A stretch of 64,000 nt of DNA from Betaproteobacteria bacterium (GTDB lineage: Bacteria > Pseudomonadota > Gammaproteobacteria > Burkholderiales > Thiobacillaceae). The stretch covers positions 87,438-151,437 of the forward strand of contig JACRAU010000027.1 in assembly GCA_016234655.1 (NCBI GenBank). Reading direction: 5' to 3'. This document shows, in pieces, positions 25,071-34,893 of the stretch (positions are counted from its first letter, which is position 1; every line of letters begins with the position of its first letter). The notes under the pieces are model-generated. The model ran no database searches and was not told where the DNA came from. It worked only from the letters and a program-made list of their open reading frames with translations. Made by a program: the position numbers and the translations under genes.

Positions 25071-25720
25071 GGATGTACAATCCCGAGTGGGAAGCGATCA
25101 AAGACTTCGACTACCCGGCCACGATGGCCGAGGCGCAGTTCGACCTGGCCGGCTTGGAAATTCCCGAAGACCATGGCTATGCCCTATTTCAGGAGCTGTG
25201 TCGGCATTTGCCCTGGTTGGCGCAGACGCCGGAAGCAGCCGTGCAGTCCGTGCACGGCGCGCCATCCGGACGCAACGCCAATCTGGTGATCAACCGCCGG
25301 GTCAAGTTGCTGCTGCGCATTCCGGTCGGTCGGGCGAAGGATGTCGAGCCGCTGGTCGGCAAGACCATCGATGCCGGGGCCGGGCCGATTGTCATCGGGG
25401 CCTTGAAAGTTCGGCAGCTGATGCCATCTCAGACGCTGTACGCCCACTTTGCCGACATGGGCACCGAGGACGAGGCCGAGTTCCTGGCCCGGGCCAAGGC
25501 GGAGCTGGAGGCCATGGGCATCCAGTGCGGTCTGATGTGTGGCAAGCGGCGCCGGTTGACCACGCCCGAGGGGCAGGTGGTCGGTTACAGCCTGATGCTG
25601 CACGACCTCACCCTGCTGCAATCGATGCAGGTGATCGAGCGGGGGCTGGGGCGGCACCGTATATATGGCTGCGGCATCTTCGTGCCGCACAAATCGATTA
25701 AGGAAGTCGCGGCCAGTTAG
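25067..25720 (+). CDS. Cas6/Cmx6-like RAMP protein without a CRISPR locus
   Basis: A 217-residue protein resembling the Cas6 family of the type I-MYXAN (Cmx6) group. Features are FDLAGLEIPEDHGYALFQEL near residue 25 and HLPWL, an SRL-like region (VKLLLRIPVGR), LMPSQTLYA, a basic patch CGKRRRLTTPEG, LLQSMQVIERGLG, and the C-terminal glycine-rich element YGCGIFVPHKSI typical of RAMP RNA-binding proteins. Cas6 enzymes cut CRISPR precursor RNA, but no CRISPR array or other cas gene is present. It sits between an unknown gene and a DsrC paralogue. A histidine in the IPEDHGY motif is kept; whether it is catalytic is unknown. Assignment is from remembered motifs, not a search. Confidence 0.72.
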   Translation: MRMYNPEWEAIKDFDYPATMAEAQFDLAGLEIPEDHGYALFQELCRHLPWLAQTPEAAVQSVHGAPSGRNANLVINRRVKLLLRIPVGRAKDVEPLVGKTIDAGAGPIVIGALKVRQLMPSQTLYAHFADMGTEDEAEFLARAKAELEAMGIQCGLMCGKRRRLTTPEGQVVGYSLMLHDLTLLQSMQVIERGLGRHRIYGCGIFVPHKSIKEVAAS

Positions 25721-25770
25721 TCGAATGGCCGCCTATTTTTAGCAACTTGTAACGTGTAAGGAGATAGACC

Positions 25771-26103
25771 ATGGGTTACGTTCTGAATGGCGAAGAACTG
25801 GAAGTCGATGACGAGGATTTTCTGGTCGAGCCCAACTTCAGCGACGAGATCGTACCGATCATTGCCGAGGCCGAAGGCCTCAAGTTGACCGACGACCACT
25901 GGACCGTCATTCGCTTCATGCGCGAGCGCTACCAGGAAGACGGCCACACCCCGAACTTCCGCAACATGGTGGCCATGCTCGACGAGCAGGACGACAGCAT
26001 CGACTGGAAGAAGAAGCTGTACGAGCTGTTCCCGAACCAGCCGAACCGCCAGTCTGCCAAGGTGGCCGGTATGCCCAAGCCCTACGGCAAGGGCGGCTAC
26101 TAA
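25771..26103 (+). CDS. DsrC/TusE-family protein lacking both redox cysteines (RspA-like)
   Basis: A 110-residue protein aligned with DsrC along its length (LTDDHWTVIRFMRERYQEDG, KKLYELFPNQPNRQSAKVAG) but ending MPKPYGKGGY. The position of the first conserved Cys is Ser or Ala and the C-terminal Cys is missing; the protein contains no cysteine at all. It therefore cannot carry persulfide as DsrC does. Cysteine-less members of this family have been proposed to be regulatory (RspA). A good ribosome-binding site (AAGGAG) precedes ATG 25771. It follows the Cas6-like gene by 50 bp. Confidence 0.9.
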   Translation: MGYVLNGEELEVDDEDFLVEPNFSDEIVPIIAEAEGLKLTDDHWTVIRFMRERYQEDGHTPNFRNMVAMLDEQDDSIDWKKKLYELFPNQPNRQSAKVAGMPKPYGKGGY

Positions 26104-26199
26104 GCCAGTGAGGCGTGAGGCGTCAGGCGTGAGGAGTAGAACCTCCTCCGCTCGTCGCCTTGCGCTTTGCTCCTCACGCCTCATCCCTCATTCCTCACG
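26104..26199. repeat. heptanucleotide-repeat hairpin before the sulfurtransferase gene
   Basis: Left arm units GTGAGGC, GTGAGGC, GTCAGGC, GTGAGGA (about 26107-26134) face right arm units TCCTCAC, GCCTCAT, CCCTCAT, TCCTCAC (about 26171-26198). Arms are mutually complementary, so the spacer can fold into a long hairpin. The right arm ends directly at the next start codon (26200), leaving no normal ribosome-binding site. Confidence 0.7.
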
Positions 26200-27048
26200 A
26201 TGTATTCCAATACCCTCGTTTCCACCGAAGAACTCGCGCAGCATCTGGGCGATCCGCACTGGGTCGTGTTCGATTGCCGCTTTACCCTGACCGATCCCGA
26301 GGGCGGCCGTCGGGCTTATGCCGCCGGCCATATCCCCGGCGCGCGCTACATCCATTTGGACGACGACCTGTCGGCACCGGTCGTGCCGGGCAAGACCGGG
26401 CGTCACCCCCTGCCCGATGCGCAAGCCCTGGCGCAGAGGCTGGCCGAGTCCGGCGTCGGCGTGAACAAACAGGTCGTGGTCTACGACGACAGCTATGGCG
26501 CCATGGCCGTGCGCCTGTGGTGGCTGCTGCGCTGGCTCGGCCATCCGGCTGTCGCCTTGCTCGACGGCGGCTACCCGAAGTGGACGCGCGAGAAGCGCCT
26601 GGTGACCCAGGCCGAGCCCGAGCTGAACAAGGGCAGCATCGCCTGTCTGCCCGAGCGTAGCCAATGGGTCGATGCCGGGCAGGTGCAACAGGCACTGAGC
26701 GCCGGCGACCTGTTGATCGACGCCCGGCCCGACCGCCGTTTCAGCGGCGAATACGAGCCGCTCGACCCGGTGGCCGGCCACATCCCCGGCAGCATCAATT
26801 GGTCGTTCGAGGAGAACCTCGACATCGACGGCACCCTGCTGCCGCCCGAGGCCCTGCGCGAAAATTATCAAGCCCTGCTCAAGGGCCGCGCGCCGCATCA
26901 GGTCATCCATACCTGCGGCTCCGGCGTGACCGCTTGCCACAATCTGTTGGCGATGGAAGTGGCCGGGCTGGCCGGTTCGCGGCTGTATCCCGGCTCCTGG
27001 AGCGAGTGGATCACCGATCCGTCGCGGCCTGTGGCCACAGGAGAGTGA
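26200..27048 (+). CDS. thiosulfate/3-mercaptopyruvate sulfurtransferase (two-domain rhodanese)
   Basis: A 282-residue tandem rhodanese. The inactive N-terminal domain has VVFDCRFTLTDPEGGRRAY and AGHIPGARYIHLDDDLS; the C-terminal domain has LIDARPDRRFSGEYEPLDP and the active loop CGSGVTACHN, in which Cys carries the sulfane sulfur. The CGSGVT loop is typical of SseA/3-mercaptopyruvate sulfurtransferases. ATG 26200 is chosen because the family N-terminus (STEELAQHL) follows within a few residues. In this context it could feed sulfane sulfur to DsrE or other carriers, which is inference. Confidence 0.92.
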   Translation: MYSNTLVSTEELAQHLGDPHWVVFDCRFTLTDPEGGRRAYAAGHIPGARYIHLDDDLSAPVVPGKTGRHPLPDAQALAQRLAESGVGVNKQVVVYDDSYGAMAVRLWWLLRWLGHPAVALLDGGYPKWTREKRLVTQAEPELNKGSIACLPERSQWVDAGQVQQALSAGDLLIDARPDRRFSGEYEPLDPVAGHIPGSINWSFEENLDIDGTLLPPEALRENYQALLKGRAPHQVIHTCGSGVTACHNLLAMEVAGLAGSRLYPGSWSEWITDPSRPVATGE

Positions 27049-27062
27049 TCGATAAACCCCAT

Positions 27063-27195
27063 ATCCACAGATGACGCAGATGGAAACATCGGATCAAGAG
27101 GGTCGACCGAAAGCCTCGCTTGCTTGCGGTGAGGCCCGAGCAATCAGTCGATGACGGCTTTCTACATCTGTGTAAATCTGTGTCCATCTGCGGAT
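27063..27195. repeat. inverted intergenic repeat (CAGATG family)
   Basis: ATCCACAGATGACGCAGATGG at 27063-27083 is the imperfect complement of the stretch ending CCATCTGCGGAT at 27184-27195, which itself contains repeated ATCTGTGT units from about 27163. This type of CAGAT/ATCTG repeat is common between genes in proteobacteria. The 170-bp gap has no coding potential. Confidence 0.6.
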
Positions 27196-27218
27196 AACCG
27201 CTTTTCATAGGATCACGC

Positions 27219-27833
27219 ATGGCCGCTCCAACCCGGGTCAAGACCATCTGGTTCAAGAAGGACGGCGTCCAGCGCGGCGCCGACGAGGTGGCCAGCGCCC
27301 TGGCCACCACCATCTGGCGCATGGCCGATCGTGCCATCGACAACCTGTCCAAGGCCGACTACGACATCATTACGCCGCAGCGCGGCTTTAAGATCATCGG
27401 CGAGTTGACTGCCTTCGCCGTGCATTACGTCGATCGCTTGGTCTATCCGCGCCTGAACCAAGAGGACCGTGCCGCCTTGGTCGGCGAGCTGGGCATCCGC
27501 CTGGCCGAGATCATGGAAGGCAACATCCTCGACTTCACCGGCGGCCAGAAAGACCCGGACTACGATTACCGGGCCGGCTACATCGACATGCTGAACCGGC
27601 GCATGGCCGATTACAGCGAGTTCGAGTTCCCGATCGACAAGGCCAGCTTCCAGGCCCTGCGCTTCCTGTCGCTGCAAATCCGCGAGGACATGGAAAAGTC
27701 CGACCAGAGCTGGATCCAGGATCAGTTGATGGATATCGAAGTGCCCGAGATCATGGGCACGGTGAAGAAGCAGGTCGACGGTTTCTATCCTGACGGCGGG
27801 CAAGCGGCGAGTGGCAAGGGGCAAGGGGCCTAG
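27219..27833 (+). CDS. conserved hypothetical protein in dsr-linked operon
   Basis: A 204-residue soluble protein, largely helical by eye, without cysteine, signal peptide or known motif (MAAPTRVKTIWFKKDGVQRG). A central segment KIIGELTAFAVHYVDRLVYP has buried aromatic and His residues. The last dozen residues (GGQAASGKGQGA) are encoded by the left arm of the heptad-repeat element at 27799, so the C-terminus looks like a later addition. Function is unknown; synteny with sulfur genes is the only hint. Confidence 0.75.
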   Translation: MAAPTRVKTIWFKKDGVQRGADEVASALATTIWRMADRAIDNLSKADYDIITPQRGFKIIGELTAFAVHYVDRLVYPRLNQEDRAALVGELGIRLAEIMEGNILDFTGGQKDPDYDYRAGYIDMLNRRMADYSEFEFPIDKASFQALRFLSLQIREDMEKSDQSWIQDQLMDIEVPEIMGTVKKQVDGFYPDGGQAASGKGQGA

Positions 27834-27878
27834 TGCTCCGCACCTGGTTTCTACATCATCTGCCCCTAGTCCCTAGCC
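27799..27878. repeat. heptanucleotide-repeat element overlapping a gene end
   Basis: Left units GGCAAGC, GGCGAGT, GGCAAGG, GGCAAGG, GGCCTAG (27799-27833) lie inside the 3' end of the preceding gene, including its TAG stop. Right units CCCCTAG, TCCCTAG, CC (27863-27878) end directly before the GTG start of the dioxygenase gene. Confidence 0.65.
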
Positions 27879-28775
27879 GTGATTCCTACCGACAGCCCCT
27901 TTCATCCCGACAACGAGGCCGGCTATCAAGCTTGGCGCGCGCAGAAACTGGCGGGCTATCCGCAACGGGCGGAAGAGCTTATCGTCGATGTACGCGACCC
28001 CTCGCAACTGAGCGACGCTGAATACCAAGCGCTCTGGCAACGCCTAGCCAAGACCGGCATGGCGATCTATGCCACGAATCGTGGCGAGGCCGAGAACAAG
28101 AGCATTCCGCGCGACATCGCGACGCAGTTCGGCCTGACTCATCTCGACGCCAACTGGCTTGCCGACGAAGACGGTATCTCCAGCCTGACGCCGCAGGACG
28201 AAGGCGGCCAGAAGCGCGGCGAGTATATCCCCTATACCCACCACCGCATCCGCTGGCATACCGACGGCTATTACAACCCGCCGGAGCGGCGCATCTTTGC
28301 CATGACCCTGCACTGTGTGCGTGCGGCCGACGAGGGTGGCGAGAACGAGTTGATGGATCACGAGCTCGCCTATCTTTATCTACGCGATGCCGATCCGAAC
28401 CATATCCGCGCCTTGATGGCGGAGGATGCCATGACTATCCCGGCCCGTACCGATGAGGCCGGTACCGCGCGGCCGGACGAGGTGGGGCCGGCGCTATTGG
28501 TCGATGCCGGTCGGCTGCATCTGCGCTATACCGCGAGAACCAAGAGCATTGCCTGGAAACAAGATGCCGCCACGCTGGCTGCCGTGAAGGCGCTGGAAGA
28601 TTTGTTGGCGAGCGAACCCGTGGGCGTGTTCAAACTCAAGCTGCTGCCGGGCATGGGCCTGCTTTGTAACAACGTCTTGCATACCCGTTCGGGTTTTAGC
28701 GATAGACCGGAACATCGGCGCCTGCTCTACCGCGCGCGCTATCACGACCACATCCGCGATCTGCGAGGCGGATAG
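27879..28775 (+). CDS. TauD/TfdA-family Fe(II)/2-oxoglutarate dioxygenase
   Basis: A 298-residue enzyme of the double-stranded beta-helix dioxygenase family. The iron triad is visible as HTD in HHRIRWHTDGYYN and a later histidine in LLCNNVLHTRSGF; an arginine in RLLYRARYH probably binds 2-oxoglutarate. Substrate is not predictable: family members hydroxylate taurine, sulfate esters, butyrobetaine and others. GTG 27879 follows the heptad element directly with no obvious ribosome-binding site, so a later start is possible. It closes the plus-strand operon. Confidence 0.85.
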   Translation: MIPTDSPFHPDNEAGYQAWRAQKLAGYPQRAEELIVDVRDPSQLSDAEYQALWQRLAKTGMAIYATNRGEAENKSIPRDIATQFGLTHLDANWLADEDGISSLTPQDEGGQKRGEYIPYTHHRIRWHTDGYYNPPERRIFAMTLHCVRAADEGGENELMDHELAYLYLRDADPNHIRALMAEDAMTIPARTDEAGTARPDEVGPALLVDAGRLHLRYTARTKSIAWKQDAATLAAVKALEDLLASEPVGVFKLKLLPGMGLLCNNVLHTRSGFSDRPEHRRLLYRARYHDHIRDLRGG

Positions 28776-28796
28776 CCCCTATCTTTCCGAGACAAA

Positions 28797-28825
28797 TAAA
28801 AAAACCGCCCGGCAAGCGGGCGGTT
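28797..28825 (-). terminator. Rho-independent terminator after norB
   Basis: Stem AACCGCCCG / CGGGCGGTT (28803-28811, 28817-28825) followed on the minus strand by seven or more T. It lies about 40 bp beyond the norB stop and also just after the convergent dioxygenase gene. Confidence 0.88.
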
Positions 28826-28864
28826 CAAGGCATTGGCTAATGCCGAGGAGACTGCGCTGATCGA

Positions 28865-30313
28865 TCAGGCCGCTTCGGCTTGCAAAGCCTGGATCGGCCG
28901 GGTTTCCCGCTTGCCGATGGTCATCAGGTCCCAGGCCAGCAGCACGAAGCCGGCGGCGAAGACCCAGCCGAATATCTGGCGCCAGACCATGCCTTGCACG
29001 AACCACGGATGGCCCTGCGCGGCGAAGTAGCCCATCCAGGTCGAGCCCTCGATCGCGCGCTCGATCTGCGACTGCTCGTAGCCGGAGATGAGCAGGGCCA
29101 CGGTCATGCCGACCATGCCGACATGCAGCAGGCCGAGCGCCCATTTCCACTTCCAGCCGTTATCGACCAGGCCGCCGCTCATCCAGACATTGCCGCGCCA
29201 CTTTTGCAGCGCCAGGTAGATGAAGGCGATGACGATGGTGGCGTAGGCGCCGAAGAAGGCAAGGTGGCCGTGCGAGGCGGACCACTGGGTGCCGTGGGTG
29301 TACAGGTTGATTTGCGGCAGGGTGTGCATGAAGCCCCAGACGCCGGCGCCGAAGAAGTTGCCGAAGGCATGGGCGATCAGCCAGGCCAGGGCCGGATGGT
29401 TGCTGTTTTTCATCTTGTGCACGCCGGAATCGAACACCGAATGCACGACCATGGCTACTAGGGGAATGGGTTCCAGCGCGGAGAAGAAGCCGCCGATGGT
29501 GAACCAGTACTCGGGGGTGCCGATCCAGAAGTAGTGGTGACCCAGGCCCAGGATGCCGGAGCCGAACATCAGGGCGACTTCGATATACAGCCAGGTCTCC
29601 ACGATCTTGCGCCGCACGCCCAGGGTCTGGATCAGGCCATAGGCCATGATGCAGCCGACCAGCACTTCCCAGGTGGCCTCGACCCACAGGTGGATCACCC
29701 ACCACCACCAGTATTGGTCGACCGAGATGTTGGGCGTGTAGAACATGCCGGCGAGATACAAACCGGCCAGCGCGATCAGGTCCAGCACCAGCACGCCGCC
29801 GATGCCGGTGTACTTGCCCTTGGCGAAGGTCGCCGCCACGTTGTAGAAGAACACCAGGACGCAGACCACGATGCCGATGTCGGCCCAGCGCGGCGCCTCG
29901 ATGTACTCGCGGCCCTCGTTGATGAACCAGATCGACATGTCGTTGCCGGGGCCGATCTGCACGAACAGATAGACCACGACCACGACCGCCACGGCCAGGG
30001 TGAATACCCAGAAGATCAGGTTACCCAAGCCCAGTCCGACGACCGAGTGTTGGGATTCGTCCTCCAGCAACCAATAGGACGAGCCGATGAAGCCGAACAG
30101 CAGCCAGACCACCATGGCGTTGATATGCACCATGCGGTTGACGCTGAAATCCAGCACACCGTAGAGGAAGTCGGGCTTCAAGTACTGGAGGCCGGCCAGC
30201 AGGCCGAACAAGACTTGGGCGCCGAACAAGGCGACGGCGACGGTGAAGTACTTCACCGCCAGTTTTTGGCCACCATTGAGGTTGGCGCTATCGAGCATTC
30301 CAAGAGCTGCCAT
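28865..30313 (-). CDS. norB: nitric oxide reductase subunit B (cytochrome b)
   Basis: The 482-residue catalytic subunit of cytochrome-c-dependent NO reductase (2 NO to N2O), with about twelve helices. Haem b, haem b3 and non-haem iron ligands are in MVHINAMVVWLL, HLWVEATWEV, LGHHYFWIG, AHAFGNFFGA and SHGHLAFFG. The glutamate cluster expected for cNOR (for example in HLWVEATWEV) is present, and there is no N-terminal quinol-oxidising extension, so it is cNOR rather than qNOR. norC ends 11 bp upstream; a strong terminator follows. Confidence 0.96.
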   Translation of the reverse strand: MAALGMLDSANLNGGQKLAVKYFTVAVALFGAQVLFGLLAGLQYLKPDFLYGVLDFSVNRMVHINAMVVWLLFGFIGSSYWLLEDESQHSVVGLGLGNLIFWVFTLAVAVVVVVYLFVQIGPGNDMSIWFINEGREYIEAPRWADIGIVVCVLVFFYNVAATFAKGKYTGIGGVLVLDLIALAGLYLAGMFYTPNISVDQYWWWWVIHLWVEATWEVLVGCIMAYGLIQTLGVRRKIVETWLYIEVALMFGSGILGLGHHYFWIGTPEYWFTIGGFFSALEPIPLVAMVVHSVFDSGVHKMKNSNHPALAWLIAHAFGNFFGAGVWGFMHTLPQINLYTHGTQWSASHGHLAFFGAYATIVIAFIYLALQKWRGNVWMSGGLVDNGWKWKWALGLLHVGMVGMTVALLISGYEQSQIERAIEGSTWMGYFAAQGHPWFVQGMVWRQIFGWVFAAGFVLLAWDLMTIGKRETRPIQALQAEAA

Positions 30314-30324
30314 TTCGAGCCTCC

Positions 30325-30981
30325 TTAGTTTTGAGCCGGGGTGCCGGTCGCTTCGGGCGCGGCTGCTGTAGCGGGTGCAGCAGGTGCCGGATCGGACTGG
30401 TCGATCGGTTTAAAGTTGTAGGGGAAGCCGTTGGTGTCGATGGAGCTCATCCATTTCAGGAAGGCCACCACGCCGCGCGCCTCTTCCCGGGTGATGCCGA
30501 GATTGGGCATGCGCCGGCCGAGCGCGTTATGCAGCTTGTCGCTGGGGTCCATCAGGAAATCCACCATGAGCTGCTCGCGCGCCTCTTTCGAGCCCCAAGC
30601 CGGGTCGAGCCAGGCCTTGGTCAAGTCGGGTGCGTAGTAGGAGCCGTTGCCGAGCAGGGTGTGGCAGTCCATGCAGTTCTTCGCCTGGGTGGTCTTCTTG
30701 CCCAGGCTGACCAGGGCCTCGGCCTCTTGCTCGGTGAGTTTCTTGCCGAACAGCGGCTCTTCCTGGCCGATGACCGGCACCTGGAAGTTGCGCTTTTCGT
30801 CGAACTTGTAGTCGATGCGCTGGTTGATCACCGAATAGGCCGGCACGCGTTTGGAGCCGGCGGTGATCTGCGACACGCTGTCGAAGGTCAGCAAGATCAA
30901 GATGACGAAAGAAATGCCTGTGACCCATATGGCGGTTTTTCGCCAGTAGGACTCAGACGCCCACCAGGGTGCGCTAGTCAT
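30325..30981 (-). CDS. norC: nitric oxide reductase subunit C (cytochrome c)
   Basis: A membrane-anchored mono-haem cytochrome that passes electrons to NorB. One helix (TAIWVTGISFVILILLTFDS, about residues 13-32) anchors a periplasmic domain with CMDCHTLLGNGSYYAPDL and an axial Met in LGRRMPNLGI. It is longer than most NorC (218 residues) because of an Ala/Pro-rich tail of about 25 residues. ATG 30981 has GAGGAG upstream; its start overlaps the stop of the small membrane protein gene by 8 bp. Confidence 0.94.
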   Translation of the reverse strand: MTSAPWWASESYWRKTAIWVTGISFVILILLTFDSVSQITAGSKRVPAYSVINQRIDYKFDEKRNFQVPVIGQEEPLFGKKLTEQEAEALVSLGKKTTQAKNCMDCHTLLGNGSYYAPDLTKAWLDPAWGSKEAREQLMVDFLMDPSDKLHNALGRRMPNLGITREEARGVVAFLKWMSSIDTNGFPYNFKPIDQSDPAPAAPATAAAPEATGTPAQN

Positions 30982-31354
30982 GGTGCTCTCCTCTCTTAGG
31001 ATGAACGGCGGTCGAAAAAACGGGCTTGGCCGGCATGTCGGCCATCTCGGCGTGTTCCAGTGCATGGGTGTCCACGCACAGGCGCCAGATCGCATGGGGG
31101 GCGACGAGATAGCCGACCAGCATCAGCAGGACGATACTGGTCCAAAACGGGTCGTTGAGATGGGCGGCGCGGGCGAGCACCAGCACCGATACGAATAGGC
31201 CGACATAGGAGAGATAGGCCAGCGGCATCAGCTTGGCCGCCTGCTTGACCCGCGCATAGGCGAACAGCAAGGCGTAGAGCGCGCCGAACAGGATGACCAG
31301 GGCGGCGGAAAAGAACACGGTGAAGAAATCGGCGAGATGAACAGGCTGGATCAT
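30974..31354 (-). CDS. small membrane protein upstream of norC
   Basis: A 126-residue protein with three hydrophobic segments (about residues 8-33, 42-64 and 72-90) and a hydrophilic His-rich C-terminus (HALEHAEMADMP, HPKRGEHHD). No family recognised with confidence. It is the first gene of the norCB operon and lies next to the FNR-like box. The overlap with norC implies co-translation; it could assist NorCB assembly or be a minor subunit, which is conjecture. ATG 31354 was chosen for the GAGAG before it. Confidence 0.75.
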   Translation of the reverse strand: MIQPVHLADFFTVFFSAALVILFGALYALLFAYARVKQAAKLMPLAYLSYVGLFVSVLVLARAAHLNDPFWTSIVLLMLVGYLVAPHAIWRLCVDTHALEHAEMADMPAKPVFSTAVHPKRGEHHD

Positions 31355-31417
31355 TGGGTTCTCTCTTGTTCTTTTCGATGGTGGCCGAATCCTATGCCCC
31401 ATCATCAGGAAACAGGT

Positions 31418-31431
31418 TTGACTTTGATCAA
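31418..31431. promoter_or_regulatory. FNR/DNR-like box in the norC-nirS divergent promoter
   Basis: TTGAC-TTTG-ATCAA matches 9 of 10 consensus positions. A TTATAAC -10-like sequence lies at 31448-31454, consistent with a class II promoter reading towards nirS. On the other side the norC operon starts 64 bp away, so one site may serve both. Confidence 0.72.
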
Positions 31432-31474
31432 GCTATTGCCAATAGCTTTATAACAAAAGAAAAAATTGCCATAA

Positions 31475-33295
<1,821 letters not shown>

Positions 33296-33304
33296 TCGTC
33301 GTCG

Positions 33305-33329
33305 CCGGCCTCCCCGCGCGGGAGGCCGG
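33305..33329 (+). terminator. hairpin after nirS
   Basis: Perfect 10-bp stem CCGGCCTCCC / GGGAGGCCGG with a 5-nt loop, 9 bp after the nirS stop, followed by GTTTG. It probably stabilises the nirS transcript or reduces transcription into nirC onwards, giving more NirS than haem d1 enzymes. Confidence 0.6.
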
Positions 33330-33382
33330 GTTTGCCCGGCGCCTGGTCGCGGGTGCCGCGCAAACCCGAACGGATAGGAAGC

Positions 33383-33709
33383 ATGCGTACGAAACCGGCG
33401 ATCCACCTCATGCTCTGCCTGCTTTCCGGTAGTGTGCTTGCCGCCGATTCGGCGCCGGACATCGATAGGCAAGGCGAACTCGTCCGCTTCGTGCGCCAGG
33501 AATGCGGTTTTTGCCACGGCCTGCGTCTGACCGGCGGTTTGGGTGGTGCGCTGACGGCCGAGGCCTTGCGGGATAAAGACTTCGACGGACTGGTCAATAC
33601 CACGCTCTTGGGGCGGCCAGGCACCGCGATGCCGGGTTGGCGGCCTTTCCTCAGCGAATCCGATGCGCGCTGGATCGTGCGCCACTTGCAGAAAGGCTTC
33701 CCCCAATGA
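33383..33709 (+). CDS. nirC: NirC-type c-type cytochrome
   Basis: A 108-residue exported cytochrome (MRTKPAIHLMLCLLSGSVLA) with CGFCHGLRLTGGLGG and a distal methionine in GTAMPGWRP. Size and position after nirS fit NirC (cytochrome c55x), which gives electrons during haem d1 maturation or to NirS. AGGAAG precedes ATG 33383. Its stop overlaps nirF (ATGA). Confidence 0.88.
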   Translation: MRTKPAIHLMLCLLSGSVLAADSAPDIDRQGELVRFVRQECGFCHGLRLTGGLGGALTAEALRDKDFDGLVNTTLLGRPGTAMPGWRPFLSESDARWIVRHLQKGFPQ

Positions 33710-34893
33710 CTCGGCGCAAGGCTTTTCTAGGCGGCCTGTTTTTGTGCGCGATGCTAGGGACGGCGGCCCAGGCCGCCGAGTTGCGCGGCACCGGCGATCT
33801 CGGGATCGCGGTGGAACGGGCCAAGGGATCGCTGCAACTGCTCGACACCAGTCGCAAGACCGCGCTCGGCCGTATCGAAGGCCTGGGCGACCTATCCCAT
33901 GCCTCCGCAGTGTTCTCCCGCGATGCCCGTTATGCCTATGTCTTCGGCCGCGACGGCGGCCTGACCAAGGTCGATCTGCTGACCGGCAGTATCGCCAAGC
34001 GCATCATCCAGTCCGGCAACTCCATCGGCGGCGCCATCTCCCAGGATGGTCGCTACATCGCCGCCGCCAACTACACGCCGGGCGGCGTCAAGATATTCGA
34101 TGCCGAGACGCTTGATCTGGTGGTCGACATCCCGGCCTATTCCGACGAGACCAAGACCTTGTCCCGCGTAGTCGGCCTGGAAGACACCACGAACAACCAG
34201 TTCGTCTTCAGCCTGTTCGATGCCGGCGAAATATGGCTGGCCGACCTCTCGGACAACCCGAAGCAACCCAAGATCACCAAGTTCAAGGGTATCGGCCGCG
34301 AACCTTATGACGCGCTGGTCACGCCGGATGGCCGCTGGTATGTCGCCGGCCTGTTCGGCGAGGACGGCATCGCCGTGCTCGATCTATGGAACCCGGACAA
34401 GGGCGTGGTGCGCGCCTTACCCGATTACGGCAAGGGCGAGGAAAAATTGCCGGTCTACAAGATGCCGCACCTCGAAACCTGGGCCGTGTCAGGCAACCTG
34501 GCCTTCATCCCCGGCGTTGGCCGGCACGAGGTGGTCATCGTCGATATCGAGACCTGGCAGAAGGCCGGCACCATCCCGGTCGCGGGCCAGCCGGTGTTCG
34601 TCATGGCCCGGCCGGATGGCCGCCAACTCTGGGTGAATTTCGCCTTTCCCCATTACGACACGGTGCAGGTGATCGATGTGCCCAGCCGGCAGATCGTGCA
34701 TACGATGCGGCCGGGGAAAGCGGTCTTGCATATGGAGTTCACCCCGCGCGGCGAGCAGATATGGCTTTCGGTGCGCGACGCCAATCGTATCGAAATCTAC
34801 GGTACCCGAAAGTTCGCGCGCATCGGTGAGATCGCCGCCGACAGCCCGAGCGGGATATTTTTCACCTCACGTGCACATAGGTTCGGACTATGA
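33706..34893 (+). CDS. nirF: haem d1 biosynthesis protein NirF
   Basis: A 395-residue propeller protein similar to the d1 domain of NirS but without the cytochrome c domain. It acts late in haem d1 synthesis in the periplasm. An N-terminal hydrophobic stretch (FLGGLFLCAMLGTAAQAAE) is a signal sequence. Family stretches include HASAVFSRDARYAYVFGRDG and HMEFTPRGEQIW. It overlaps nirC and nirDL by 4 bp each. Confidence 0.94.
   Translation: MTRRKAFLGGLFLCAMLGTAAQAAELRGTGDLGIAVERAKGSLQLLDTSRKTALGRIEGLGDLSHASAVFSRDARYAYVFGRDGGLTKVDLLTGSIAKRIIQSGNSIGGAISQDGRYIAAANYTPGGVKIFDAETLDLVVDIPAYSDETKTLSRVVGLEDTTNNQFVFSLFDAGEIWLADLSDNPKQPKITKFKGIGREPYDALVTPDGRWYVAGLFGEDGIAVLDLWNPDKGVVRALPDYGKGEEKLPVYKMPHLETWAVSGNLAFIPGVGRHEVVIVDIETWQKAGTIPVAGQPVFVMARPDGRQLWVNFAFPHYDTVQVIDVPSRQIVHTMRPGKAVLHMEFTPRGEQIWLSVRDANRIEIYGTRKFARIGEIAADSPSGIFFTSRAHRFGL

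Noticed and set aside
24600..28775. A hidden CRISPR-Cas locus around the Cas6-like gene
   Set aside because: No direct repeats with spacers and no cas1, cas2, cas3 or cascade genes are seen on either side; neighbours are sulfur-related or unknown genes.
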